DNA of 27,186 nt, from the IMG/VR virus record IMGVR_UViG_3300025913_000095, positions 1 through 27,186 of that record; one strand, given 5' to 3'. The stretch is from a virus. Both the position numbers and the translations under genes were made by a program. Under the pieces are notes generated by a model. That model saw only the letters and a program-made list of their open reading frames with translations, made no database searches and was not told the DNA's origin. Below are positions 7,953 through 16,309 of this stretch, one piece after another. The first letter of the stretch is position 1. Every line of letters begins with the position of its first letter.

Positions 7953-8763
7953 CGTATTCTATCTTAAAATCATTAAGTTTGAATTTTTGAGTACCTAAAG
8001 TTTTGAAATATTCATTAATCTTATTTTGAAATTGAGATTTTACCATATAAGTAAATCTATCTTTAACTTGAGGATTAGTCACAACAGCTAAAGAACTATC
8101 TATTCTTGGTAATAAATCATGTAATCCAAAACCTAAATTAAGTGTATCAAAATAATTTCTTATAATATTTTTTTTATCATAAGAAGTAACCTGAGCTCCT
8201 TTATTATGATATAAATATAATATCCACTCCCAATTATTCTTTAAATCACTTCCAATTATCATATTAATAGCTAATTGATGATTATCACTATGACTACTAT
8301 CAATTAACTCTTTTAATGTAGAATAACTCTCAATATCAATTATATAACCATTATTTAGACTATCATTAAGTTTGTTTTGATTAACATATTTAACTTCTTG
8401 TTTTCTATCTATAAAATCTAATATTAAATCAATTGTATCTTGAATTTCACATGATTCATTATAAATTCCATATACAACTTCTTTAGTATCATCATCAACT
8501 ATATTTGTTCCATCAAAATATTGAGGATAATTTGATAAATTAAACTTATTAATAATTACATAATCAGCTTTTTCTTTCTTTATTACTCTTGATATTTTCT
8601 TTCCACAATAATCAGTTATTAAACGATTAACTGTGGTATTTTTTGTAAAATAAATACAACTATCATTGTCTATTTCAATATCATATGTTACCCAAATCTG
8701 ATTAATATAATCGAATAAATCTTGATCTATAAATTTATTATTTCCACTTATTACTATTCTCAT
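7936..8763 (-). CDS. Paralogue of the 7164-7952 protein, 275 aa
   Basis: A 275-residue protein immediately downstream of the MoxR-type ATPase (one-base contact with its stop). It opens MRIVISGNNKFIDQ and has a predicted alpha/beta N-terminal part ending in EKADYVIINKFNL. The central motif SHSDNHQLAINMIIG gives the same D-N-x-x-[LI]-A helix as its neighbour, followed after a short gap by the NW pair. Genes next to MoxR/VWA pairs often encode substrates or adaptors; applied here that is inference. No catalytic signature is visible. Confidence 0.7.
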   Translation of the reverse strand: MRIVISGNNKFIDQDLFDYINQIWVTYDIEIDNDSCIYFTKNTTVNRLITDYCGKKISRVIKKEKADYVIINKFNLSNYPQYFDGTNIVDDDTKEVVYGIYNESCEIQDTIDLILDFIDRKQEVKYVNQNKLNDSLNNGYIIDIESYSTLKELIDSSHSDNHQLAINMIIGSDLKNNWEWILYLYHNKGAQVTSYDKKNIIRNYFDTLNLGFGLHDLLPRIDSSLAVVTNPQVKDRFTYMVKSQFQNKINEYFKTLGTQKFKLNDFKIEYDANKQ

Positions 8764-9983
8764 TATTTTACCATATATTTAATAAATTCAGGATTTCCAG
8801 CTAATAATTGAGAAAATGTATTATTAATTCCTACAGTCTGCTTAACCATTAAATATTTTTGATCTACACTAAAACTTGGATGTAAAATTAAAGCTAAATA
8901 TTGTTTAATATTATCTTTACTTACAGTTTTTTGATTAAATCTCATATAATTATACATACGTGTAGTTAATATAGCTGCTGTAGCCGCTTTCCAATTGCTA
9001 CTATCTTTCTCACTATCTCCACAACATTGTGTTAATTGAGATTTAGCTGTTTTTTCATCATATTCTTTAATTAGTTTCTCAACACTTGGAAGTTTATCTA
9101 ATTTCTTATTAACAAAATTAATTAATTGACTAGTTAAATCTTTACCTACTGATATATCTCCATAAGTAGATATTATATCTAAATGTTTATCAAAATCATC
9201 AATTGTACTCACTAAACTAAAAAACTTATCCATCATTCTGGGACTAACATTTCCACTTGCACTAATTCCTTCAGCTTTTTTATTTTCTAATAGTTCAGGA
9301 GCCCATAATACAAAATTAATTAAACGTTCATCTAAACCAATTTTTTCAGCCCTTTCAGCCCAATCCTTAGCATCCCATACCATATTTACTTTAACCATCC
9401 TAGAAGCATGAGCTGCATCAACTGTTTGAACATTATATTCTCCATCATCTGGATTTTCAGACAATATAACTTGAATCTTTTTATCTTTTAAATCCCAACC
9501 AATCATAGTTCCCTCATTACAGATTTCCATAACTGATTGCATTAGTAATTGATTACCTCTACTAAAATCATCTAAACACAATATTCCATTTTCTTTCAAA
9601 TTAACAACCCAATCTGGAGGACAAGCAGATGTTTTACTTAATGTAGTTCTTTGATAACCTAATTTACTATATTCAGGAATCATATTTTCAGTACACCATA
9701 TACTATCAGTACCACTTTTAGCCATTTCATATTCTTTAGTATAAAATCCAACTAATTCAGATGGTTCTGTAATTTGTGATAAATTTAATTTAAAAAAATC
9801 TCTACCTAATTCTTCAGCTAATTCTCTAATAACTGTAGTTTTTCCAATTCCATGAGGTCCAACTACAGACATTGAAATTGGAATTCCACCTTTATTAATT
9901 ATTTTATCATTTGAATCTATTAATTGTTTTAATAAATTATATGTTTCTGTAGGTTTATATGTTGTTTGTTTAATTACACTCAT
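8763..9983 (-). CDS. MoxR-type AAA+ ATPase
   Basis: A 406-residue AAA+ ATPase. Walker A GPHGIGKT is at residues 42-49, Walker B GILCLDDF at 133-140, a sensor-1 Asn at about 177 in VILSENPDDGEY, and a candidate arginine finger Arg195 in AHASRMV. The arrangement and single AAA module of this size match the MoxR/AAA_5 group, which remodels protein targets together with a VWA-domain partner. The partner is encoded upstream in the same operon (exons at 13334-13120 and 11977-11002). The C-terminal 150 residues are helical and probably form the lid and partner contact. Confidence 0.85.
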   Translation of the reverse strand: MSVIKQTTYKPTETYNLLKQLIDSNDKIINKGGIPISMSVVGPHGIGKTTVIRELAEELGRDFFKLNLSQITEPSELVGFYTKEYEMAKSGTDSIWCTENMIPEYSKLGYQRTTLSKTSACPPDWVVNLKENGILCLDDFSRGNQLLMQSVMEICNEGTMIGWDLKDKKIQVILSENPDDGEYNVQTVDAAHASRMVKVNMVWDAKDWAERAEKIGLDERLINFVLWAPELLENKKAEGISASGNVSPRMMDKFFSLVSTIDDFDKHLDIISTYGDISVGKDLTSQLINFVNKKLDKLPSVEKLIKEYDEKTAKSQLTQCCGDSEKDSSNWKAATAAILTTRMYNYMRFNQKTVSKDNIKQYLALILHPSFSVDQKYLMVKQTVGINNTFSQLLAGNPEFIKYMVK

Positions 9984-9990
9984 AATTATT

Positions 9991-10320
9991 TTAATATTTA
10001 GTTTTTAATCTACGTTCTTTTTTATATTTAAGAAAATCTTCATCTCTACTAATATAATATCTTTTATTTTCATAAGCAACCCTTGATAATCTATGTCTTT
10101 GAATTGCTTTATTAATCTTTTGTAAAAATCTATTCCCTAAATTATCCCAATGACGATAAATCTCTCTCATAATAATATCTAATTCAATTAAATCATTAAT
10201 AGGCATGTTCTTTAAATCAATTGAATTTATTGCCATAATCCAACCCATATCTCTAATGGTCCCATCTTTAGAAAATATAAAATCATCAAAATCTTCTAAT
10301 TTATATTTCTCCTTTACCAT
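9991..10320 (-). CDS. Hypothetical protein, 109 aa
   Basis: A 109-residue protein with acidic N-terminus (EKYKLEDFDDFIFSKDGTIR) and a strongly basic C-terminus (RYYISRDEDFLKYKKERRLK). The middle is predicted helix (INDLIELDIIMREIYRHWDN). It overlaps the 10301-10564 gene by 20 bases. No family recognised; it separates the MoxR ATPase from the run of small D-N-x-x-[LI]-A proteins. Confidence 0.6.
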   Translation of the reverse strand: MVKEKYKLEDFDDFIFSKDGTIRDMGWIMAINSIDLKNMPINDLIELDIIMREIYRHWDNLGNRFLQKINKAIQRHRLSRVAYENKRYYISRDEDFLKYKKERRLKTKY

Positions 10321-10564
10321 TATCTTCAGGTTCTAAATTCAAATCTTGTAAAGTTTTAAAATACCTAGTTTTATTAATTGAATTTCCATACTTATAATCT
10401 TTTATTTGATTATAAACATGAGTTTTAAACTTCTTTTCTGATGGATAAATTTCTAAATATTTTAAACACATAGTTTTAGCTAAAAGATAAGCATCTCTAT
10501 CACTACTAAACATAGAAAGAAGTTCAATTTTCTCTTGCTTAGTTAATCTTTGTATTTCTTTCAT
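10301..10564 (-). CDS. Small helical protein, 87 aa, weak member of the D-N-x-x-[LI]-A set
   Basis: An 87-residue helical protein. Its segment MFSSDRDAYLLAKTMCLKYL resembles the S-x-x-D-N-x-x-L-A-x-x-I helix of neighbours, but the Asn is replaced by Ala, so membership is tentative. The rest is basic. It overlaps genes on both sides (20 bases with 9991-10320; 4 bases with 10561-10803), which implies coupled translation. Confidence 0.6.
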   Translation of the reverse strand: MKEIQRLTKQEKIELLSMFSSDRDAYLLAKTMCLKYLEIYPSEKKFKTHVYNQIKDYKYGNSINKTRYFKTLQDLNLEPEDNGKGEI

Positions 10565-10803
10565 TTTTCTAATTCTAAACTATTTAATATATGAGCAGCT
10601 ATTATTAAATCTTGATCATTTTTTGATTCAGAATTTACTAATAAATCCATAACTGTTGATATTATTTGATCTACATTATCATTTTTAAATGAATAATTTT
10701 TATATTCAGATAAAACTAAATTAACAGCGGTTCTAAAATTACAGTCAGACTCAAGATTAAATTTTTTAAATAAAACTTCCTTTGTTAATTCTTTTTCATC
10801 CAT
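10561..10803 (-). CDS. Small helical protein with D-x-x-[LI]-A motif, 80 aa
   Basis: I place the start at the ATG at 10803 (MDEKELTKEVLFKKF). An upstream ATG at 10821 would add six residues (MIIKMK) and lengthen the overlap with the preceding gene to 26 bases. The protein is helical and ends SKNDQDLIIAAHILNSLELE, close to the D-N-x-x-[LI]-A-x-x-I helix seen in five nearby genes, with Gln in place of one motif residue. It lies in a run of small overlapping genes between MoxR and its VWA partner. Confidence 0.6.
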   Translation of the reverse strand: MDEKELTKEVLFKKFNLESDCNFRTAVNLVLSEYKNYSFKNDNVDQIISTVMDLLVNSESKNDQDLIIAAHILNSLELEK

Positions 10804-11002
10804 TTTCATTTTTATTATCAATTATAGCTTTAGCAATTAAAAAATTATCAAGATCTTCAGATTTCATCAAATCATCAATAAAATTTTGTTCCTCTTTAGA
10901 AAAATTAATATTAAGATAGGAAATATGACTTACTCTATCATCATTGTCTAATTTATACTGAAATACAGTTTCTTTATTATTTTTATAACCTAATGAATAC
11001 AT
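10796..11002 (-). CDS. Small D-N-x-x-[LI]-A protein, 68 aa
   Basis: A 68-residue protein that touches the stop of the VWA gene exon 2 by one base. The N-terminal half is beta-like (KETVFQYKLDNDDRVSHISY). The second half is helical with LMKSEDLDNFLIAKAIIDNK, the clearest copy of the shared helix. Together with 10561-10803 and 13319-13678 it forms a likely paralogous set flanking the VWA gene. Confidence 0.65.
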   Translation of the reverse strand: MYSLGYKNNKETVFQYKLDNDDRVSHISYLNINFSKEEQNFIDDLMKSEDLDNFLIAKAIIDNKNENG

Positions 11003-11977
11003 TAATTTTCTTTTGGAATTTTAATCCATTTTCCACACCCTTTAATTACTTCTTCTGATCCATTACTACTAATTACCCATAATAAAGTTTTATTTGTTTT
11101 AATTTCAGGAACTTCTGCATGACCATCAGTAAATATTAAACAAGTTTCATATTGTTTTTGTTTATTATAAAATTCAATACAAGGAGTAAAATAAGTTCCT
11201 CCACATCTACTTCTTATAAAAATATTTGAATTAGCTTTATATTTAACTATTGGTCCTACTTCTGTATCAAATGCTCTAATCTCTAAATCGGTTGTTTTAC
11301 TTAAATGCGCAATCTCATTCAGAAAGTCCAATAATTCAGGTTCACTAACAGAACCAGACTCATCAATAAGAACTAGCACTTTATTTTTAGGTCTTAAAAC
11401 TATCTTGGGAGATCCAGGAAATCTTTGATTTTCTCTTAATTTAGTTGTTTTAATAAAATATTGCGTTGAATTACCAACAAAATTTCTTATGTACTTCTTA
11501 TAATTAAATTTTGGTTTAGGCTTTTTAAAGCCTTTAATTAAACTACTTATTTCAGCAGGAATATGTCCTTGAGATTTTTCTATCTCTTCTACTATACTTT
11601 CAATTGTATGTTCAACCTGAACTCTTATAGCATCCTTTTGACTATCTGATAATGGATCATTTGATATATTTCCTTCTCCATCAACTACTATCCAATGATG
11701 TTCAGCTTTTTCATCAATTCCTATTTCTTCCTTTTGTTCATCTGAAAGTTTACCTAATTCTTTATAATAATGATCTCTTCCAGCATTTGCTTTCCAATCT
11801 AAATCTGGATATTTAGTTTTAAAATCATCTATAAATATTCCCCAACTTGGTAATTGACTCTTATTAATTGTTTGATTAATCTCTAAATCACAAGCTATAT
11901 TATCCATTTTAGAATTAGAATACATATCCATTGTAATTAAATGAAACAAACAAAGATGCTTTGCTTCATGACTGAGG
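11002..11977 (-). CDS. Exon 2 of the VWA/HExxH protein (MoxR partner)
   Basis: Exon 2 starts at 11977 and completes codon 72 begun in exon 1 (GT|C, Val). It then reads LSHEAKHLCLFHLITMDM, restoring a zinc-metallopeptidase-like HExxH motif (HEAKH) followed by a conserved-looking ACDLEIN. The C-terminal half is a von Willebrand A domain: the MIDAS motif DESGSVS, and FTDGHAE carrying the later Asp. This two-part layout (metallopeptidase-like N-terminus plus VWA) is the DUF2201/VWA-like family that works with MoxR ATPases. The combined frame from exon 1 plus exon 2 is 1191 bases, 396 codons and a stop. Without splicing, translation of exon 2 could begin only at a TTG (11949) inside the motif. Confidence 0.88.
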
Positions 11978-13119
11978 CATTTTGTTAACTTATATTCTCA
12001 TATAAGATCGGACTATCCCTTAATCCTCATTTGTAGGATTGTGTATTATAGTCTCTGAACGTCTTGGTATATAATTAAAAAATTTAATTTTCTTTCTTTC
12101 CATACATAAACAATTATCATAATAGAAAAAATCCCTTAATCTAATAGAGTCGAAACCTCTAAAATTAATTGTATATAATGGATTTTTTCTATTTTTTGTT
12201 ACTTCATGAAAAGATTTTAATTTTACAGGTAAAAATATTAATAATTGTTTTATAAATTCTTTATTAGCACATACAAAAGTTGAACCTAACAAAGTTCTTG
12301 TTTTTTGTCTACTTAAAGGATTAGATACACTACCATCACCATCCCATAAACCTCTACAAAAATCCCCAATATATTCTTTTGGAATAATTGGAAATTTTAA
12401 ATTCATGGTTTTATTAGGAGTTAATCCAAAAGATTCTAAATCTTTTCTCATTTGATGAGAACTTATTTTTAATTTATAAATATATTTATTATATTTTTTA
12501 TGATGTTCTTTATTAATTATACCAGTAAAATTAAACTCCTTTTTAATATCTTCTAATATTTGTAAATCAATATTAGAAATTATAAAAGATCTTTTATCTT
12601 TAGTTGGTAAATTTCCATCTGTATAAATTAAACCTAAAATATAATATTTATTTGAAGAGTCATTTGATTTAGAAAAGTAATTATCATTTACTTTATAAAT
12701 CTTTTTTTCTCCAACTTTTCTACTTATATTTAATTTTTTGGCATAAGACCATATTGTCTTATTATTTAATTTATATTTACTTGTAATTTGATTAATAGTC
12801 AAATTATCATAATCCCGTTTAAATTCTTCTAAATTTGTAATATTCTTAAATTTCATAATGTAATAGTTATTAGGTGTATATAATCATAACTTAATATACC
12901 ATTTATTTATAACATTTACAACTTATTACTAAAATTTATTTTATATTTACCACTTTCGCTGCTGATTGTCCAATTTTTATCTTTTTTACTATACCTGAGT
13001 AATTAATTCAGCCCTATATTATATTTCTATATATAGTTAGTAGATAAAACTCTAAGGAGTTTCCAGTCAATTTAACACATTTTAAATATATATTACTATA
13101 TATTGGAGCTCTCTAGTCA
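11978..13119 (-). ncRNA. Group I self-splicing intron, 1142 nt, with homing endonuclease gene
   Basis: The core elements occur in order on the minus strand. P1 pairs exon TTGGGGT (13126-13120) with GCTCCAA (13109-13103), giving seven pairs and the required U.G at the splice site. The P3/P4 strand GTGTTAAATTGACTGG is near 13078. A Q-like GGACAATCAGCAGCGAAAG is at 12972-12951. R, GTTCAGAGACTA, is at 12060-12049, followed by P3' TAATACAC. P8 pairs AATCCT with AGGATT (12040-12022), and S, AAGGGATAGTC, is at 12021-12011; GACTA/TAGTC forms P7. P9 pairs CTTATAT with ATATAAG (12006-11989). The last intron base is the expected G (11978). Splicing restores the reading frame exactly. Confidence 0.92.
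12020..12856 (-). CDS. LAGLIDADG homing endonuclease inside the group I intron
   Basis: A 278-residue endonuclease with two LAGLIDADG-type motifs, ILGLIYTDG at residues 73-81 and CRGLWDGDG at 167-175, so one chain can form the complete active site. Residues 1-50 add a helix-turn-helix-like DNA-binding segment (TINQITSKYKLNNKTIWSYA). It would cut intronless copies of the VWA gene near the exon junction and spread the intron. The gene begins in the loop after the Q element. Its last codons (encoding ETIIHNPTNED) run through the R, P3' and P8 strands, and the stop overlaps P8, so the 3' end is under both protein and RNA constraint. Confidence 0.92.
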   Translation of the reverse strand: MKFKNITNLEEFKRDYDNLTINQITSKYKLNNKTIWSYAKKLNISRKVGEKKIYKVNDNYFSKSNDSSNKYYILGLIYTDGNLPTKDKRSFIISNIDLQILEDIKKEFNFTGIINKEHHKKYNKYIYKLKISSHQMRKDLESFGLTPNKTMNLKFPIIPKEYIGDFCRGLWDGDGSVSNPLSRQKTRTLLGSTFVCANKEFIKQLLIFLPVKLKSFHEVTKNRKNPLYTINFRGFDSIRLRDFFYYDNCLCMERKKIKFFNYIPRRSETIIHNPTNED

Positions 13120-13334
13120 ACCCCAAACTTCACTTCATCACTAAATTTAAACCATTCTTCTGGATTAATTAATAAACTAAAGTCCATTGTACTCTTATTA
13201 ATAGCTACAGCAGCTACAGGAATATCCTTACATTCTTTTTTTTCAATGGTACTCATGAATAATCCATAGAAAATATCATTTATTAAAAGTTTTTTAGATA
13301 TTTTACTAATATCTTGTATTAAATCTTGTTGCAT
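13120..13334 (-). CDS. Exon 1 of the VWA/HExxH protein
   Basis: Exon 1 encodes residues 1-71 and the first two bases of codon 72. The segment ends SDEVKFGV and in unspliced RNA runs only one codon into the intron before a TAG at 13115-13113. The N-terminus (SKISKKLLINDIFYGLFMST) is the helical start typical of VWA-like/DUF2201 proteins, and the joined sequence continues into the HEAKH motif. It overlaps the start of the 13319-13678 gene's 3' end by 16 bases. The exon pair is the MoxR partner gene. Confidence 0.88.
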
Positions 13335-13678
13335 TCTATTAATTTTAATTTCTTTTCTTCTATTAAACTATAAATCATATGAGTTCCAATTAAAAAGTTA
13401 TCTTTGTCTTTAGTTTTTAATAAATCATAGCAATTATTAAGTTCATTTTTATTTATAAAGTTTAAAACAAAACTATTTATAATAATATATTCACTTAATA
13501 AATCACTAGATATTAAAACATCTTCAGAACTTTCTAATGTCATTCTTAATTTAAGTATTCTTCTATTCCTTATTTTAAAAGACATTAAATCAAGATTTTT
13601 TAATAAAGGAACAATATCATCGTTATGTATATTTGCTATTTTAGCAAATATATTATTATATTCTTTCTTTTTACTCAT
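13319..13678 (-). CDS. Small D-N-x-x-[LI]-[AG] protein, 119 aa
   Basis: A 119-residue helical protein between PolB and the VWA gene, overlapping both (8 and 16 bases). Its C-terminal helix LLKTKDKDNFLIGTHMIYSL is a near match to SEDLDNFLIAKAIID of the 10796-11002 protein, giving the D-N-F-L-I core. The N-terminal half is predicted helix and basic. The shared motif and position on both sides of the VWA gene argue for a family that works with it; function unknown. Confidence 0.65.
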   Translation of the reverse strand: MSKKKEYNNIFAKIANIHNDDIVPLLKNLDLMSFKIRNRRILKLRMTLESSEDVLISSDLLSEYIIINSFVLNFINKNELNNCYDLLKTKDKDNFLIGTHMIYSLIEEKKLKLIECNKI

Positions 13679-15668
13679 TTTCTATTTTATTAATAATCTT
13701 CATAGCTCTATCAATATAATATTTATAACATATATTATAATCATTAATATCTTTTTCAATATATTTATTAAATATTGTTGATAACCACCCAGCTTCAATT
13801 TCAGATTCTCTAGTTCCATCATTTTCATTTCCAAATATATCTAATTGTCTAGAAATTTTCTTATTTTCAAGAGGTTTTAAGCGTTTTATAAGATGCCAAC
13901 CATTATTTGATATATAATATCTATTTATCTTTTGAAGCTTAATTTCATTCCCTTTAATAGGTTCTAAATGAATTAATCTATTAGTTCCTATAGATTTAGT
14001 TCCTAAACAAAAATCATATATATTTTTATGATTTTCAATTGTCTCTTTCACTGGAGTTTTATTAACAAAATATTCTTGTAAAGCCAATGGTATAATTCTA
14101 GCAGATCTATTTTTATGAATTTCAAAATCTGTAGTAAACTCAGATTTAGTTTTAACTTCACCATTAGTTTTAATAGCTAAATAAGAATTAACACTGGTTT
14201 GAGCTAATAATTTATAATCTTGATATTCTAATTGACCTAAAATATTATTACCAATTTTAATTTCCCACTCTTTACATATTTTATAATATAATTCTTCTTT
14301 AGATTTATCAAATAAACTAACAATACCATCTGTATTAGCTGATATTACATGAATATCATTAATTTCAAGAGATTCTATTAACATTAAAATCTCTATTTGA
14401 TTTCCAATTGTTACACACATAACTGAAAATGGTGAATATTGCCAAGAATTTTCTTCTCCTAACTTACCATATCCACCACCATTTAAAGCCAATTTATAAG
14501 CTTCTTGAATAGCTTGATATTTTCCTTCTTTAGTTTCTTTATATTTCTTTTTAGCAGATATTCTATCTTGAATAATAGATGTATAACCAACCAACCATTC
14601 CTTTCCTAAATGTTGAGGAAATAATTCCCTCTTTCTAATACTATTAGGATATTGTGAACCAATGTCTGCATCTCTAAGGATTTCATTATCAAGAGGTTTA
14701 ACTAGTCTAGGTTTATCTTCAGAATGAATTCCTCCTCTTGCTATCACATAAGTTGTTTCATTAAAAGTAAATTTAAATTCTTGTTTAGAATTATCTGTCT
14801 CTTTTTTTAATCTCACCTCTATATTTGCAAAAGCATTAACAAAGTTTTTAAACTCACTGGTTTTGAATTCCATATATTCTGGAAAACAATCTTTAAATTT
14901 AAAAGGTTGTATAATTTTATTTGGTTTAGGTAATTTTCTTTTATCTACACCAGATAATCTACAATATTTAAATTTATTAATTTCATCACCTATTTTAACA
15001 TCATTAAAATTAATACATTTAATACCAAATTCTTTTATAATATCTTTTCTTAATTGAATTTTATCAATTCCTTTATATAAAGGATGATCTGTTTCACCAA
15101 TAGTTATTTTATAAAATTCATATGTAGCATATACATCATTTAAATTATAATCTAAAATAGATTGAATTTGATGTTCTTCTATTTCATCTTCATGATGAAT
15201 TGGCATTTCTTCTATATTATGAAAATTCATAGAATATTCAACCCATTTTAAACTGGTCATTTTAGCTTTATTATCAAAATGCCAAATTTTAAATAAATCT
15301 AATTCTTTAATATTCATTTTCCATTCAGGATAATCTCCCCAACCACCTTTATTAGAATTATCAATTACTTTTTGAGCATAATTATAAATTTCTTCTGATA
15401 TTCTATCACCAAATACTAATTTTGTTAAAAAAATAGAATTTTCTAACATCCATTGAATAACCTGTCCATCAAAATTAATATTATTATATCCAATATGCCC
15501 TTTAATACTATTTAAATGAGTTTTAAGATCTTTAATATCATTTCTTGACTTATGTATTACAAATTGAACTATCTCTTTAGTATCAATACTTAAAGCAGAA
15601 TATGTGAAACAATTTTTGAGAGTTTCAATATCATATACCCAACAATTTCTATTTAATATATTTGACAT
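13671..15668 (-). CDS. polB: Family B DNA polymerase
   Basis: A 665-residue replicative polymerase. The 3'-5' exonuclease motifs are DIE at 13-15 (Exo I), NNINFD at 62-67 (Exo II) and YNLND at 174-178 (Exo III). A YxGG-like RGGIHSE lies near 311-317. The polymerase motifs are A, DIGSQYP at 335-341; B, KLALNGGGYG at 392-401; and C, NTDG at 445-448. In motif C the first Asp of the usual DTD is Asn, while the metal-binding second Asp is kept. The size is small for family B but matches the type seen in crAss-like and related phages. It overlaps its small neighbours at both ends, heading the replication operon. Confidence 0.93.
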   Translation of the reverse strand: MSNILNRNCWVYDIETLKNCFTYSALSIDTKEIVQFVIHKSRNDIKDLKTHLNSIKGHIGYNNINFDGQVIQWMLENSIFLTKLVFGDRISEEIYNYAQKVIDNSNKGGWGDYPEWKMNIKELDLFKIWHFDNKAKMTSLKWVEYSMNFHNIEEMPIHHEDEIEEHQIQSILDYNLNDVYATYEFYKITIGETDHPLYKGIDKIQLRKDIIKEFGIKCINFNDVKIGDEINKFKYCRLSGVDKRKLPKPNKIIQPFKFKDCFPEYMEFKTSEFKNFVNAFANIEVRLKKETDNSKQEFKFTFNETTYVIARGGIHSEDKPRLVKPLDNEILRDADIGSQYPNSIRKRELFPQHLGKEWLVGYTSIIQDRISAKKKYKETKEGKYQAIQEAYKLALNGGGYGKLGEENSWQYSPFSVMCVTIGNQIEILMLIESLEINDIHVISANTDGIVSLFDKSKEELYYKICKEWEIKIGNNILGQLEYQDYKLLAQTSVNSYLAIKTNGEVKTKSEFTTDFEIHKNRSARIIPLALQEYFVNKTPVKETIENHKNIYDFCLGTKSIGTNRLIHLEPIKGNEIKLQKINRYYISNNGWHLIKRLKPLENKKISRQLDIFGNENDGTRESEIEAGWLSTIFNKYIEKDINDYNICYKYYIDRAMKIINKIENE

Positions 15669-15904
15669 ATTCTTGGTTTAACTAATTTAAATATATCATA
15701 AGGATGATTATTACAACTATTATCTTCTTCTAATCTTACAAATCCATTTTTCATCCCATTTCCATTACTATTTATGTCAGATATAGTATATTTCCAATGT
15801 TCTTCTAAGAAAGGAGAAGAATACATTTTTACTTCTTTATAAAATGATTTATCAAATAAAGACTTATCAATAACTACTATATCACCAATTTTAAATTTGT
15901 TCAT
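15653..15904 (-). CDS. Small SH3-like protein ending in CQIY (IQIY-tail set)
   Basis: An 83-residue protein directly upstream of PolB, overlapping its start by 16 bases. The N-terminus FKIGDIVVID has the look of an SH3/KOW-like barrel start (x-G-D-x-V strand), followed by short strands and WKYTISDI. It ends KPRICQIY, the most divergent copy of the tail shared by eight small proteins in this window (Cys for the second Ile). The role is unknown; the tail may be a docking signal. Confidence 0.65.
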   Translation of the reverse strand: MNKFKIGDIVVIDKSLFDKSFYKEVKMYSSPFLEEHWKYTISDINSNGNGMKNGFVRLEEDNSCNNHPYDIFKLVKPRICQIY

Positions 15905-16082
15905 TTTCTTTTAATTTTAAATAAATCTTTTGCATTGTAACCTTATCATCTTTAGTATATGTATTCCATTCTCCACCATATAATAGAAATAATCTAGTAT
16001 TATTAAAAGCATGAACTACATAAGCTGTAAATATTATTGCAAATACAAATGGTAATACTATTATTCTTGTTATATATTTCAT
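15891..16082 (-). CDS. Small single-pass membrane protein, 63 aa
   Basis: A 63-residue protein with a basic N-terminus (MKYITR) and a hydrophobic segment IIVLPFVFAIIFTAYVVHAF at about 8-27, so probably one transmembrane helix with the C-terminus outside or in the periplasm. It overlaps the 15653-15904 gene by 14 bases and the gene upstream by 4 bases. No family recognised. Confidence 0.6.
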   Translation of the reverse strand: MKYITRIIVLPFVFAIIFTAYVVHAFNNTRLFLLYGGEWNTYTKDDKVTMQKIYLKLKENEQI

Positions 16083-16309
16083 TTTATATTATATTTTTTT
16101 AATATTTTAATTAAATATGTATAATCATTATTAACTTCTTTTGGATTTTGTTTTATATTATCTGGTTCATAATATTCTCCATTATTTGCAGGACAAGTCA
16201 TAATATTTATCTTCCTATGAGGACCATTACAATTTAAAGTTCTATATTTACACTCATCACAAGCTTTCATTTGATTACCAGATGGATGCTTAACTAATAC
16301 TTCCATCAT
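16079..16309 (-). CDS. Small cysteine-rich protein, 76 aa
   Basis: A 76-residue protein with Cys spacing CDECKYRTLNC near residues 17-27 and a further Cys in MTCPANNGEYY. The pattern C-x2-C-x6-C then C about 12 later suggests a metal-binding site or short Zn finger, with a conserved-looking GPHRK between. The remainder is a short helix. Gene overlaps on both sides (ATGA) imply coupled translation. Confidence 0.6.
   Translation of the reverse strand: MMEVLVKHPSGNQMKACDECKYRTLNCNGPHRKINIMTCPANNGEYYEPDNIKQNPKEVNNDYTYLIKILKKYNIK

Noticed and set aside
14863-15057. Plus-strand 64-residue open frame
   Set aside because: It lies wholly inside the PolB gene on the opposite strand, between the exonuclease and polymerase motifs, and has the composition of an antisense shadow.
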